In this document: piece after piece, positions 49,697 to 60,654 of the stretch
How the letters are laid out: each line of letters begins with the position of its first letter
Position numbering within the stretch: the stretch's first letter is position 1
Assembly (NCBI RefSeq): GCF_000182925.2
Contig: NC_026504.1
Span: 5,208,001 to 5,272,000 of the forward strand
Length of the DNA stretch: 64,000 bases
Source of the DNA: Neurospora crassa OR74A
Taxonomy: Eukaryota; Ascomycota; Sordariomycetes; Sordariales; Sordariaceae
Direction of reading: 5' to 3'
Program-made: the position numbers and the translations under genes
The notes under the pieces: model-generated
Told to the model about the DNA's origin: nothing
What the model saw: only the letters and a program-made list of their open reading frames with translations
The model's database searches: none

Positions 49697-50949
49697 TTAT
49701 AGCATCAACATCCCTCCGACCACGCCCGCCACAACAACCCCCAAACGACCCATCATCTCCACAGTCCAGCCCTTAGCAGCGCTACTCTTGGGAATACCCG
49801 TCGGGGCGAATAGTCCTTCGCTTCCCAAACCGCCGTAAGGATCTCCGCTTGTCGCCGACGCCACCGCCGTGCCGTCAATGTCCGTAGTGCCAACATGGGG
49901 GCCGGGCGTGGCCAGCGTCAAGGCCACCCAGGTGATGTTGGAGCTGCTGTAAGTCTTTGTCCAACTCGACGTCGCGGGGCCTGTGACGGTGCCGACGATG
50001 TAGTGCGAACCAACTGTGGAGGTGCCGGCGCAAACGGCGGCGGAGGTGACATTGAAGCTGCAATGTATCTCTTGTGTGCTGTCAAGGGGGGAAGGGAGTG
50101 TTAGTCATTGTTTGGTGGATACAGGATCGATGGCGGACAAGAACAGAAAGGAAGGAAAAGAAGTGGCATAAAAGGTAAAGTGGACAAAGACGTTGACATA
50201 CAAAGTTGGCTCTGCTACCCCTGTATACTTGAAGGATCTGGGGCCTTCTGTAAATACAAAGGGTGCATCGGCGGACAGGAAGCAGCTTGGCTGTCCTTCG
50301 GCGCAAAAAATGGTGTAGGCGGTCATGGATTCGTCCTGTATTGCGACAGCAACTTGCATTAGAGGCGACGATCAAGAAGACGTAGTGGAGATTGGGGCAT
50401 GATGAACCCGGACGGCAGAAAGTACACGAGCGGAAACGTGAACCATAGGTCTGATGATCGAGGACAAAAGGGAAAACCTACACGGCTGACGATGCTGCCC
50501 CTCAACTGCTCCCAGTCTTCCTTCATGTACCCAGGAACCCAGATAGAGACGGTGGTGGGCTCGGCAGCGGGCTTGGCGACGGATGTGATGATATCGGACC
50601 CGGAAATAGAGGCGGGAACGGAGCCGGAGCCGGAGGAGGACCCATGCTTGTGGTTATCGGCGGTAGTGGTACTCATCGGAGTTGCGATATCCAACGGGGC
50701 TGCGGACGCTACGGCCGCCGATGCTGCGCTTGTCGCGGTGATCAAGGACTCGCCATTGACACCGATGGGACCACCAACAAGTCCTGTGCCGATCGCACAG
50801 AGCAATACAGATTGGGCGGCTACTACAGCCAGAGAAGGCCGTCTTCCGACAACATTCTGACTGTAACCCCGCGATGGTTGTGCTGGTGCGTGTGCTGCTG
50901 GTGCTGCTGCAAAGCCGGTGGCCATGCGTTGCAGAGATGACAGGCGCAT
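49697..50949 (-). CDS. Small secreted, probably GPI-anchored four-cysteine protein
   Basis: Three exons: 50482-50949, 50202-50335 and 49697-50078. Introns are 50336-50481 (GTAGGT/CAG) and 50079-50201 (GTATGT/CAG). The product is 327 residues. A hydrophobic stretch at about 39-60 (SLAVVAAQSVLLCAIGTGLV) suggests a signal anchor or late signal peptide. A Ser/Ala-rich linker follows, then TTVSIWVPGY and a compact domain with four Cys (167, 174, 207, 217). N-glycosylation sites NVT and NIT are present. The C-terminus is hydrophobic (GRLGVVVAGVVGGMLML) after a small-residue segment, as in GPI signals. The pattern (TVSIWVPG...SIVS.DESMTAYTIFCA) resembles a common ascomycete surface-protein family of unknown function. 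The 35-residue N-terminal extension before the hydrophobic stretch makes the chosen start uncertain. Confidence 0.75.
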
Positions 50950-51613
50950 TCTCCTTTTTTTTGTTTTTTTTTTCCTTCGTTTGTTCTCTGCAGTGTCTGC
51001 TGTCTGTGCTCTCCTGCGCTGCTGACTGACTGACTATGTCGGGTTCCCTCTTCCCTCTGCAGTTCTCTTGCTCACCGAGTCAGGCCGTGCGATCGCGAAC
51101 TGGATTGTTCTTCTCCTTCCAATGGTATTACCGTCAACATTTCACAGCGAAAGAAAAAAAAACAAACAATTTGAAGGAGGGGGAAGGCGATGACAAAAAG
51201 GAACAGGTGGAAAGAGAAATAAAGAAAATGGAACCAAGGGAAAGGGGGGAATCCCGCATCAGGGAATTGGATTGCCCGCAAAAGCGCCCGGAACCCGCTC
51301 GCGATCGCCATCCAAGCCCAACCAAGACTCGTCGGTGGGTGCGTTGTTTGGCCTTGGCGTGCTTGGCGGGAGCGGGCTGGATGCTCTGGGCGGCGCTGAA
51401 CATTCGCTGGAACGGCAGTAACGGCGCCCGCTGGCTGCCGTGGCTGCAGGGCAGCTTGTGCACTCTCACTGACCACCTACGGCAGCAGGCACGTGTACCT
51501 CTCTAGGGTACCTACCTACCTAGCGTAGCTACACTACAATACTGTAGGTACCTACCTACCTCTCTACTTATCAAGTGCGTGAGCCGAGACATGCATACGG
51601 GTTTATAGTCGCC

Positions 51614-51650
51614 CTTTTCTTTTCTTTTCTTTTCTTTTCTTTTCTTTTTT
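51614..51650. repeat. (TTTTC)n microsatellite
   Basis: About seven units, imperfect at the ends. Confidence 0.9.
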
Positions 51651-52257
51651 CATCCCTCTTATCTTCCTTCTCTTCAGGCCGAGGCTGTTTTGATTACAAT
51701 ATCGCGGGATCGCCACTCGTCCGTCAGACTACTCAAAAATGCGGTGCCGGTTTTAAACCTTGCCAAGACGCTTGGTTGGTGATGAAACCCGCAACTCGGC
51801 AAGGTGAACACGCGTTTTTTGCTAATTCAAGTCTTGGACCTAGCATAGACTGCGACAGGGCAGTGCCGAACATGCGGTGTTAGGTGCCGTTGAGATCCGT
51901 CTCGCCCGGTGAGAAGAAGCATCGCTCGCTGTTTTACTTGCACTACACTAGTGTAGTGTAGTGTAGTGATTGGACCTACCCGTACACTACCTGCCGTTAA
52001 CTTGCAAAGGTGGAGCCCGATCAAATTACCACCGCTCATTAATTTTGGAACCAAGAGCGTGAAGGATTTTTTTTTTTTTTTTTCCTGGCTCTTTCTCTCC
52101 GAACCCATCTTGAGTGGAATCATGGCCGGTGGCCAACTAGTGTGATATCAAGGGTCTAGTCTATAATAGGGCTTCGTCATCGCCAAGGTCCGCCGTTCGG
52201 TTTTAACTCGCACCACTCCTGACAAGGTCCATCTGTCGTCGAGTGTCCCCGTCGCCG

Positions 52258-52283
52258 CCCCCCCCCCCCCCCCCCCCCCCCCC
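52258..52283. repeat. Poly-C tract (26 bp)
   Basis: Uninterrupted run of C. The complementary strand could form G-quadruplex structures (inference). Confidence 0.95.
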
Positions 52284-53352
52284 GACTCGAGCACCGACGT
52301 CGATGGCGTTCATCCCGTTCTGTTTTCGGAATAGCGTCCGCCAGCCCTACCCGGCCGGATTCGAGTCCGCTAGTGCCAAACTGCCGGGACGGCACTGCCG
52401 GCATCACACGTACGTACCAAACTCGGTTGACTAAAGAGCAGAATTAACGGCCTCCGATTGTCACAATCGCCTTCGCCGTCAGTTCACTCCAGGGCGTTGT
52501 GTCTCCTGCAGCACAATATATTGCATCAAGTTGACTCTACACCTCTGGCTTTCGTTCACTTTAGAGTCCCAATATCAAGGCTATCTATCAGCGAGCACCG
52601 TACCGGCCATATAGTTGACATGGGGCCACTCAGAGATAAGGGAAGTAGGGGACCCGAATGAGACACTCCGCAATATCCGTTGAGGTAGCGGTCAGACATT
52701 CACCAGACTTTTCACCGGTCGATTAACCGCGGGACCAGATACCGAAACCCGATTAGCGCTACCTAATCTTTCTAGGGTTTATCGACGGGGTTAAAGCTGT
52801 CGAAACACACTTCGATCTTGGCTTTTGCCGGAGTGAGATGCCGCCAATTCCACTCTCAAGTCACTGGTCGAGATGATCAGTCATCCCGAATGATTTTAGT
52901 AACAGAAAAGGACCCCCTGGACCCCGGTTCCAGTGGCAAAAGTGTTGATGTAACCTTACCAATAAGCCCTTTCGAAATCTCAGACAAGACTCAGCAACAA
53001 CCCTATGAAACAAATAGTCACTGCTGAGAGAGCACAAACCCTGAAAGCTCCTTTTAAGAATATCGGGTCAACGGCTGTGAATATGGAAGCTTTTACAGGA
53101 AACAATCTCGTACTCAAGCTACCGTACGGAAACCGAGATAAGAGGCATAGACTTTGTCTTGGGTTCAAGTCCATTGGGTGTAAACAGGTTTCACTCCTCT
53201 TGGTGAGTATCCAAGGAAAAAAAAAAAGTGCAGCATTTCTCAGGCTCTAGGTACGTAGAAATTCCAAGAGAACGAAAGACCGTTACAAAGTACGTATGCG
53301 CTATGCTATGTTAAGAACAAATAATCTGGAGCTACAAAAAGGAAGACATGAC

Positions 53353-53353
<1 letters not shown>

Positions 53354-53409
<56 letters not shown>
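53354..53409. repeat. Poly-A tract (56 bp)
   Basis: Uninterrupted run of A. No retroposon body is recognised beside it. Confidence 0.95.
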
Positions 53410-53411
<2 letters not shown>

Positions 53412-53953
53412 GGTCGCGACCCCGACATGGCTCAGCAGGCAGACAGACATTGTGGCTTTGACAACATATTGTCGAAAGGGTGTGATAAAGGTAAGATATG
53501 GACATGCCAAAATATCACAACCGGATATTCACTGCCCACCCTCTGTCACCGTCGTCAAGATCTAGAGGCCGCTTCACCTTCAACTACCCAATCTTCCCAA
53601 ATTATGAACTTCAGTTACATCTCTTATAGCTAATAGTACAGGCTAATCATAATGCTCTCCCTCCATAACCTCGCCATAATGTGCGCCGAGGGAGACTGCA
53701 TAAAAACGAGATGAGAGGAAGGGACCCGTTTAGGCGCAAGGGATTATAACATTTTAACAGGAAAGTGAAGGTCAAGATGTGGTTGGAAGGGTGAAGGGAG
53801 GAAACGCAAGGGCGTAAAAAGGGTACCTAAGGGACAGTGGTATAACTGTAAGGGTATCATATTCCACACACCTTCTACTTACAATAACGCAGCAACGCTA
53901 AACAAACTCCAAGATTTTAGTAGTCATCATCATCATCATCTTCATCGTCATCA

Positions 53954-54541
53954 TCAACCTCCTCGATCGCCCCTACCACCCCCTCCTCCCCCACCACCAC
54001 CACCAAATGAACCACCGCCAAAAGATCCCCCCGCCCCTCCAAATGACCCAAACCTGGATCCAGCTCCCCCGGCTCCCCCAGCTCCCCCACCGCCATACGA
54101 CCCGAACCTCGATCCAGCGCCGTAGGAACCTCCAGCCCCAAGGGACCCAAACCTAGACCCAGCACCAACACCAGCACCAACACCAGCGCCCCCAGCCCCA
54201 AATGATCCGAATCGATTTGTAGATACCGAAGCCCCATATGACACAGACGCAGCACCAAAGCCGAAGCCAGTTACTCCCACCGGCCCTCCTCCTCCTCCTC
54301 CTCCTGCTCCACCTCCCGCATCAGCACCATTGGCCGCACCACCACCATCTCCGTCACCACCATCACCACCACCACCATTAGCACCTCCTACAGCACCAGC
54401 AGCACCTCCGCCTCCATCGCCCATGGGCCCAGCCCCAGCCCCACTATAGCCATCGCCTTGGTAAGCACTGTTAGTTGTCATGTCATCAAAGCTCATGTTG
54501 TTGTTGTTGGGGTTGGTATCACGATCCGGATGCCACCGTCC
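53954..54541 (-). other. In-frame glycine-rich extension beyond the MscL stop
   Basis: The MscL frame continues after TAG 54542-54544 for 195 codons to TGA at 53954-53956. It encodes an Asn-rich start, MSFDDMTTNSAYQGDGYSG, then a Gly/Ala-rich region with repeated SRFGS(F/L/Y)G units. Either it is translated (readthrough, an unrecognised intron or a strain-specific stop) or it is former coding sequence now in the 3' UTR. Its repeats are protein-like, not a simple microsatellite. Confidence 0.5.
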
Positions 54542-55452
54542 CTATTTCGAAGCGGACGAAGGTCCTGCGCCGCCCGCCGCGGGGCCGGTGGTGGTGATGC
54601 TAGGGGCGGCGTTGTGCATTGGGCGGAGCATGTCTTCGCGGCCGTCGAGCCACGAGGTGCAGTTTACGCAGCGGATTGACTTTAATCATGTGTTCGTGTT
54701 AGTCAGTCAAGTTGGGAAAGGAGGGCAAGGAAGGGAGAGGGTAAGGGGGCCGATATCGGAGGGAGATGATAGAGATGAGGAGGACAAGGAGGAGAGACCA
54801 ACGTTAATGTTGATGAACTTGCAGCAGTACGGGCAAGGAACAGTCTTCTTGATGATGGGGTCCTTGGACATCCACTGGTAAATGGAGGCGATGCTGTACA
54901 GCGAGAAGCCGACGCCCATGAAGTTGAGGAGACGGTTCATGAAGAATCTGTGCGCGCTTATCGTTAATGCCTGAATCTGAATTATAATATATATTCATTC
55001 TTGACCGAGGGTAGTGAAAGTAAGCAGCAAAAGTGATGACATACCCATAAGCCATAACAACAGCACCATCCGCCTGCGCCTGCTTCAGGGTATTGTACCC
55101 TTCCTCCGGGTGGTTGGCTCCGGACCGGAGAACGGCGAATTTCTCCTCCAAGTTCTTGTTCAGTGGAAGAAGCACTGAGATGGGCGGGAGGACAATGTCG
55201 GAAACGAAGGAGGTGACGAGGGCTGTAAACATTGTGGCTAGGCTGTTGTTGTTGATTATACGTGAGCTTTCACTGTTGTCCATTCGCGGTCATAGGTAGT
55301 AATCCTTACATCAAACCAAAAGCGATCTCGAGAACATTTCCCTGAAATGCGAACCCGACAAAGTCTTCCCAGAGACGCACAACCCTCCGGCGGTTACGGT
55401 TGAGGAGGTCATCTTCCTCATCGTAGACCTGATTGTCTTCAAGTCTTGGCAT
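54542..55452 (-). CDS. MscL-type large-conductance mechanosensitive channel with zinc ribbon
   Basis: Four exons: 55310-55452, 55045-55242, 54803-54947 and 54542-54679. Introns are 67, 97 and 123 bp; donors are GTAAGG, GTATGT and GTTGGT, with a CTAAC branch in the last. The product is 207 residues to TAG 54542-54544. The MscL signature is clear: LWEDFVGFAFQGNVLEIAFG, then TM1 (about 40-66) ending SDIVLPPISVLLP. Next come a loop of about 45 residues, AVVMAYGRFFMNRLLNF-like sequence (here GFFMNRLLNF) and TM2 (about 117-139). MscL homologues gate on membrane tension and release solutes during hypo-osmotic shock (family knowledge; fungal members are little studied). After TM2 comes CPYC-x10-CVNC (Cys152, 155, 166, 169), a zinc-ribbon-like pair not found in bacterial MscL. 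A long glycine-rich frame continues past the stop. Confidence 0.88.
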
Positions 55453-56617
55453 GGTGGTTGTGATTTTGTGATGTGGTGGTGAGAGGAGTATGGAGGACTC
55501 TCGAGATCCAAACCGATGATTTCTGAGAAGAGGTTGCAAAAATGTCCAGCATTCAAAGAAGAAGACAAAAGAGAGTTGCAGAGCGGCTCGAGTGAAGATG
55601 GAGATGAGACGATTCAGTTCCGTCCTGATCTTTGAAGGCGGGGAGTCGGACGAGATAAAGTATAAATGGAGACGGGCCGCAGGCACGCGATGTCCCAAAG
55701 CGGTATAGACAAAAGCGTCACTGACACTCGGCCGCCGCCGGGGCCAGGTCCTCACAACCTAAGCCGTCCGTTGGAAAGAACCAGGGAGACCAGCCAACTA
55801 ATCTTGCATTTGCACTTGTTTCACGCTACCATCGAATCACACAGTCTTGCCGAGTTGCTTTTGATGGTTGGCCAGTCTGTTACCGTGGCCCCAACTCACC
55901 TATCTCTTGACTTTGGTATCACCGCCAAACCCGCTATCGTAGGACAACAAGTCATTCGGGTGGCAATTGAGGGGAACCTCAAAGAGCTCGCAGGGGGGAG
56001 GGACTAGTGTAGTTGACGATGGAGTCAGATAACCCACTTTCTTTATGCACGACGACAAGGTGCAAGTTATAAAGTGGATATAGCTGGGGATCAGTAGACG
56101 GTCTTGCAGATCAGATCACCAACAGCTCCAAAGGTGAAGAGACAACGCAGCAATTCCGACCCTAAACACCATCAACCCCATGTATAAATCCTACAAGGCT
56201 CCCTGCTGCTATGCGAAGCTAAGACATGTCATATCAACCTGCTTACCTCTCGGCTTGATGAACTCCGAAAACTGATGCCCAAGGATGACCAATGCAGGTA
56301 TTCGGGGACGCATCGTGAGCGGAGAAGGCCACACAACGCGGCTGCGTCGCGACAACGGCCTCATGCTCCAGGGAATGCATTGAGTTGCTTGCTAAATCAT
56401 GATGAATCAGATCCAGAACATAAACATGATTCAAATCTCGTGTCATTTTCCTCATAACCAAAAACAAACAAAATAAAAGACAAAAAAGGAGACCAAGCGC
56501 CAAAGCTATCAATACATATAGGGTATGCGAGAGTGGTATATGCTAGCCAACAAACTAGGCACCTATAGGGAAACCCCTAATGCAGACAAACGAAACCAGA
56601 AGCACCAACACTTTGTT
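55453..56617. other. Intergenic between MscL start and nitronate monooxygenase end
   Basis: About 1.2 kb, presumably the MscL promoter plus the 3' UTR of the monooxygenase. No additional gene is seen. Confidence 0.6.
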
Positions 56618-57911
56618 TTATAGCTTGGATGGGACAGTGATGAAGGAGTTGCCCTTGCGAATAACGGCAACAGCGTCGTTGATGAACTCGTCAACGATTT
56701 GCTTGGCGTTCTTCTTCTCGTTGCACACGGCGGCGCACTGGCCCATGAGGAAGGGCTGGAAGTGGTCGAGGAGGTCGTCGACATCAACCTCCTCGCTACC
56801 GTTGTCGGCCTTGTAGGCATCCTTCATGGCCTGGGGGATATCGGCAGCGCCGGACATGAGCTTGTCGAGGTCAGCCTCGTAGGGAAGCTTGCCCTTGGAG
56901 GTAAGCTCCTTGATTTCCTGGGCGCGCTCCGTCTCCCAGTTCTCAATGTAGGGATTCTTGCGGACACGGAGGGGACGGCCGGTGAAGATGAGGGTGCGGA
57001 TGGTGTCGGAGAAACTGGCGGTGCGGACCGCCTCCTTGTGGGCCTCGGAGGCACCGGCCTCCTCGCAGAGAACGAAGCGGGTACCAACCCAGACGGCGGA
57101 AGCGCCCATCATGAGGGCCGAGGCGAGAAGAGGACCGCTGTGGATACCACCGGCAGCGACGACGAGAACCTCCTTCTTGGTGAGGGGAGATATGGCACCC
57201 TTGCAGGCCTCGACGACGGCAGGGATGAGGATGGTGGTGGCAATGTCACCGGTGTGACCACCACCCTCACCACCCTGCGCGCAGATGATGTCGACACCGA
57301 GATCGAGGCACTTCTTAACGTGCTTGGGGTGGCCAATCATGTTCATGTAGACGATGCCGTGGGCATGGAGCTTGTCAACGACGTGCTTGGGGGGAACACC
57401 GACGGCGGAAACGAAGAGCTTGGCACCGGACTGGATGATGATGTCGATAAGCTCGTTAAGCTTGCCCTTGGTGTAGTCGTAGCTGCGCGGAGAAGAAAGG
57501 TTGGTTAGCTACCTCTAGAGTTGGGCAAGACATTCGACTTGATGCAATCCAGACTTACTTGGTCTTGCGGGCGTTACCACCGACCTGGGGCAGGAGGAGA
57601 TCGACACCGAAGGGAGCGTTCTTGTCCTTCAGGTGGGACTTGAGCTCGTCGATCTGGTCGCGAAGCATGTCGGGAGTGTAGTTGATGCCACCGAGCACAC
57701 CGAGACCGCCGGCATTGGTAACAGCAGCAGCCAGCTTGGGGCCGGCAGCGACGTTCATGCCGGCCAGGAAGATGGGGTGGTTGATCTTGAAAAGATCGGT
57801 GATGGGAGTACGGATTTGCTCTGTTGTTGTGACATTGTGGTTAGTCTTCTTGATATGCCGCGATGCGGTGCGATGTGCTTGCAAGGGATGTGACTTACGA
57901 GGAGAGGCCAT
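56618..57911 (-). CDS. Nitronate monooxygenase (2-nitropropane dioxygenase family)
   Basis: Three exons: 57899-57911, 57559-57820 and 56618-57482. Introns are 57821-57898 (GTAAGT, CTAAC, CAG) and 57483-57558 (GTAAGT, CAG). The product is 379 residues. The start is a 13-nt first exon encoding MASP plus one base, which restores MASPQQIRTPITDLFKINHP in frame. It is an FMN-dependent TIM barrel that oxidises alkyl nitronates such as propionate-3-nitronate to aldehydes and nitrite (family knowledge). Seen: IFLAGMNVAAGPKLAAAVTNAGGLGVLGG, CAQGGEGGGHTGD with the presumed catalytic His at 168, VVAAGGIHSGPLLASALMMGASAVWVGTRF (FMN phosphate site) and an EEAGASEAHKEA segment. No N-terminal or peroxisomal targeting signal is evident (C-terminus VPSKL is only a weak PTS1-like end). 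It is divergent from the folate gene. Confidence 0.92.
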
Positions 57912-58901
57912 TTTGAAGAATATGATGTACAGCAACTGAACAACAGTGGTATCGCTAGCAAGATAAAAACGATGAAGACGCGAGAAAGTGCGAGGAAGAC
58001 AAAGGGTCGATGATGTTTTGAACAAGTCGGAAAGAGGAGGTCAGGTGGGAATCTGGCTGGACATCGATTCAAGTTGACATGTGCCGAGGTTCCCTCAGAC
58101 ACCATGGGGGGGCGCTAGTCCGTTTCCAGGCACCATTACATACAAAACGATCTGGGGTTCGTCGCCAGCGGGGCCGTTGTGCGGAGGAGGCGTGCGACCT
58201 GTACCGAGGCACCTGTCACCGATCACCGTATTGCTGGACACATACTGTCAATTGGGATGCCCATAGTGAATGACATGGAATGGCTCGAATGGTTTGAAGG
58301 AGAGGATTCGGTTGGGATGTTGTGATGTCTAAACATTCCCAGACAATGGATGATGTGCTTGCTGATGCCATCTGCAATGCAGTATGCAGACTCGACTAGA
58401 CAAATGCCGACAATCGACATCAGACCAGACGTGCGTGTCCCGAGTGAACTATGAACCACCAACGTCACTTAACAATAAATTGTAGCCCAATCCCCAACCC
58501 TCGTCACATTCCCGAACCGAGTTGAAAAAGGGAACCTGGCTGAACCTGGTCAGGGTTCCCGTCCCGGACAAAGTTGTTCGACCCCAGACTTCTTCTCAAA
58601 CCAGCGTGCGTTGTGGAACCATACCCAATGCAGCATCGTTATAAAACATGTTGGAGACGACGACAGACCTCGGAGCAAAGATGCGGCAGTGTGAATGTAA
58701 CCAAAAAAGCAAATCTGAGCCGCAAGCGCAAGCCTTCAAACGAGATCGATCGTCCAGACCTCACCTCGCCCATTGAACCCTAACCCTCTCTTCATCCTGA
58801 CGCCATCGCGTGCGTCAGTGCAAACTAATTCTGCAACTTTCAGACGAAAAAAAAAGGCCCACCAGAATTATCAAAGACTGGAGTCATTCTTCAGCCCTAC
58901 C
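57912..58901. other. Shared upstream region of nitronate monooxygenase and folate gene
   Basis: About 1 kb between two divergent starts. It presumably contains both promoters. I see no convincing specific binding site. ORFs in it are short and unfeatured. Confidence 0.6.
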
Positions 58902-60654
58902 ATGAAGCGATTCCCAACCATCTCCTCCTCGACCAGGCCATTGACCTGTCGGCATAGGCTTCTGACAAAACGATTGATTTTCACCGGCAACACACAACTA
59001 ACCACAACATCATTACCACGCACACCACAACTCTCAACCACCACTCCGAAACCGGCACGCACTTTTCACTCGGCCTCCACTCACCTTTCAGCATTGTCGT
59101 TCAAAAAGTACACGCTGCCTCCCAAGGCCAAAATGACAGACGCAATTGACCTACCGGCTTCCTCCAAGCCCGCCGCCCCCACTGTGCGCACTGCTTATAT
59201 CGCCCTGGGCAGCAACCTCGGCGACAGGATAGGATGGATCGAGAAGGCTTGCAAGGAGATGGATGCCCGCGGTATCAAGGTTAAGCGGACCAGTTGTCTG
59301 TGGGAGACGGAGCCCATGTACGTCTTAGACCAGGATAGATTTGTCAATGGAGCATGCGAGGTCGGTGCCAGATCAACTGCCTTTAATAATTCAATACTGA
59401 AACCACTCTCAGGTTGAAACTACTCTAGAGCCTCTTGAGCTTCTAGACGCACTTCAGGATATTGAAAACTCCCTAGGTCGCAAGAAGATTATCGACAAGG
59501 GACCCCGTAACATCGACCTCGACATTCTTCTCTACGAAAACCTCAAAGTCGACCATGAACGTCTCAAGATCCCTCATATCGGCATTCCTGAGCGCGAGTT
59601 CGTCCTCAGGCCCTTAGCAGAGTAAGCTTTTTACTCACTCCTCTCATCAAATCATATACTAACGACTGTGACTAGACTCATTCCTGACAAACCCCTCGAC
59701 CACACCCGCCCCTGGACCCTCACCCGCGACCTCCTCGACGCCCTGCCCCCCTCCTCTACCCCCATCACCACCATGACCCCTCTCTCCTCCCACGGCCACC
59801 CGCCCATCCAAGCCCTCAACCCCTCGCGCAAGACGCACGTCATGGCCATCCTCAACATGACGCCCGACTCCTTCTCCGACGGCGGCCAGCACGCCTCCGC
59901 CGGTCTCGAATCCACCATCCAATCCTTCCTCGACGCAGGCGCCACCATGATCGACGTCGGCGGGCAGTCCACGGCGCCTCGCACGCCGCAGGTTTCCGCC
60001 GAGGAAGAGATCGGCCGCGTGGTTCCCGCCATCAAAATGATCCGCGAAAAGTTTTCGCACCGCGACGTGCTCATCAGCGTCGACACGTACCGGGCGTCGG
60101 TAGCGGAGGCCGCGGTCGCCGCAGGTGCGGATATCGTGAACGATGTGTCCGGAGGTAGCATGGATCCGGACATGCTGCCGACTGTTGCGCGCCTGGGAAG
60201 CACCATTTGCTTGATGCACATGCGCGGAACGCCGGCCAACATGTCGAGCCTCAATGAGTACCCCGAAGCGGAGGGCGGGTTGATTGGGGGGATCGCCAAG
60301 GAGCTGGTGGGTAGGGTGGCGGCTGCCGAGGCGGCGGGCATCAGGCGCTGGAGGATCGTGCTGGATCCGGGGTTGGGGTTCGCAAAGGTGGGACCGCAGA
60401 ATGTGGATGTGTTGAGGCACTTGGAGGAGTTGAGGAGCTGGCCTGGCTTGCAGGGGTTGCCGTGGCTGGTGGGCTCGAGTAGAAAGAGCTTCATTGGGCA
60501 GGTGACGGGAGTACCGACTCCCAAGGAGAGGATTTGGGGCACGGCGGCGACGGTCGCGGCTGCGGTGCAGGGTGGAGCGGACGTGGTGAGAGTGCATGAT
60601 GTCAAGGAGATGGCGCAGGTGGTTGCTATGGCTGATGCTATTTGGAGGTATTAA
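58902..60654 (+). CDS. Folate synthesis bifunctional HPPK-DHPS
   Basis: Three exons: 58902-59360, 59413-59621 and 59676-60654. Introns are 52 bp (GTCGGT...CAG, weak donor) and 54 bp (GTAAGC, ACTAAC, TAG). The product is 548 residues. The N-terminal 77 residues are rich in Arg, Ser and Thr with few acidic residues (MKRFPTISSSTRPLTCRHRL), like a mitochondrial presequence. A second ATG (59133) starts at MTDAID just before the enzyme. HPPK (about 97-225) pyrophosphorylates hydroxymethyl-dihydropterin: AYIALGSNLGDR, GPRNIDLDILLY. DHPS (about 270-548) joins it to p-aminobenzoate and is the sulfonamide target: ILNMTPDSFSDGG (about 281-293), IDVGGQSTAPR, NDVSGG, MHMRGTP, LDPGLGFAK, GSSRKSFIG. The dihydroneopterin aldolase domain present in yeast Fol1 is absent, so that step must be encoded elsewhere (inference). 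Confidence 0.94.

Larger units (their letters stand above)
50950..53953. other. Long intergenic region, no gene seen
   Basis: About 3 kb. Contents: TACCTACC-type repeats around 51500-51560, (TTTTC)n at 51614-51650, the perfect palindrome CACTACACTAGTGTAGTG at 51941-51958, a 26-bp poly-C at 52258-52283 and a 56-bp poly-A at 53354-53409. ORFs here are short and without family features. Confidence 0.55.

Noticed and set aside
53917-54258. 113-codon minus-strand ORF ending in an Asp-rich tail
   Set aside because: Out-of-frame reading of the glycine-rich tail; the ordered SRFGS repeats support the other frame.
56699-57508. 269-codon plus-strand ORF
   Set aside because: Antisense shadow of the nitronate monooxygenase exon; a product of codon bias.
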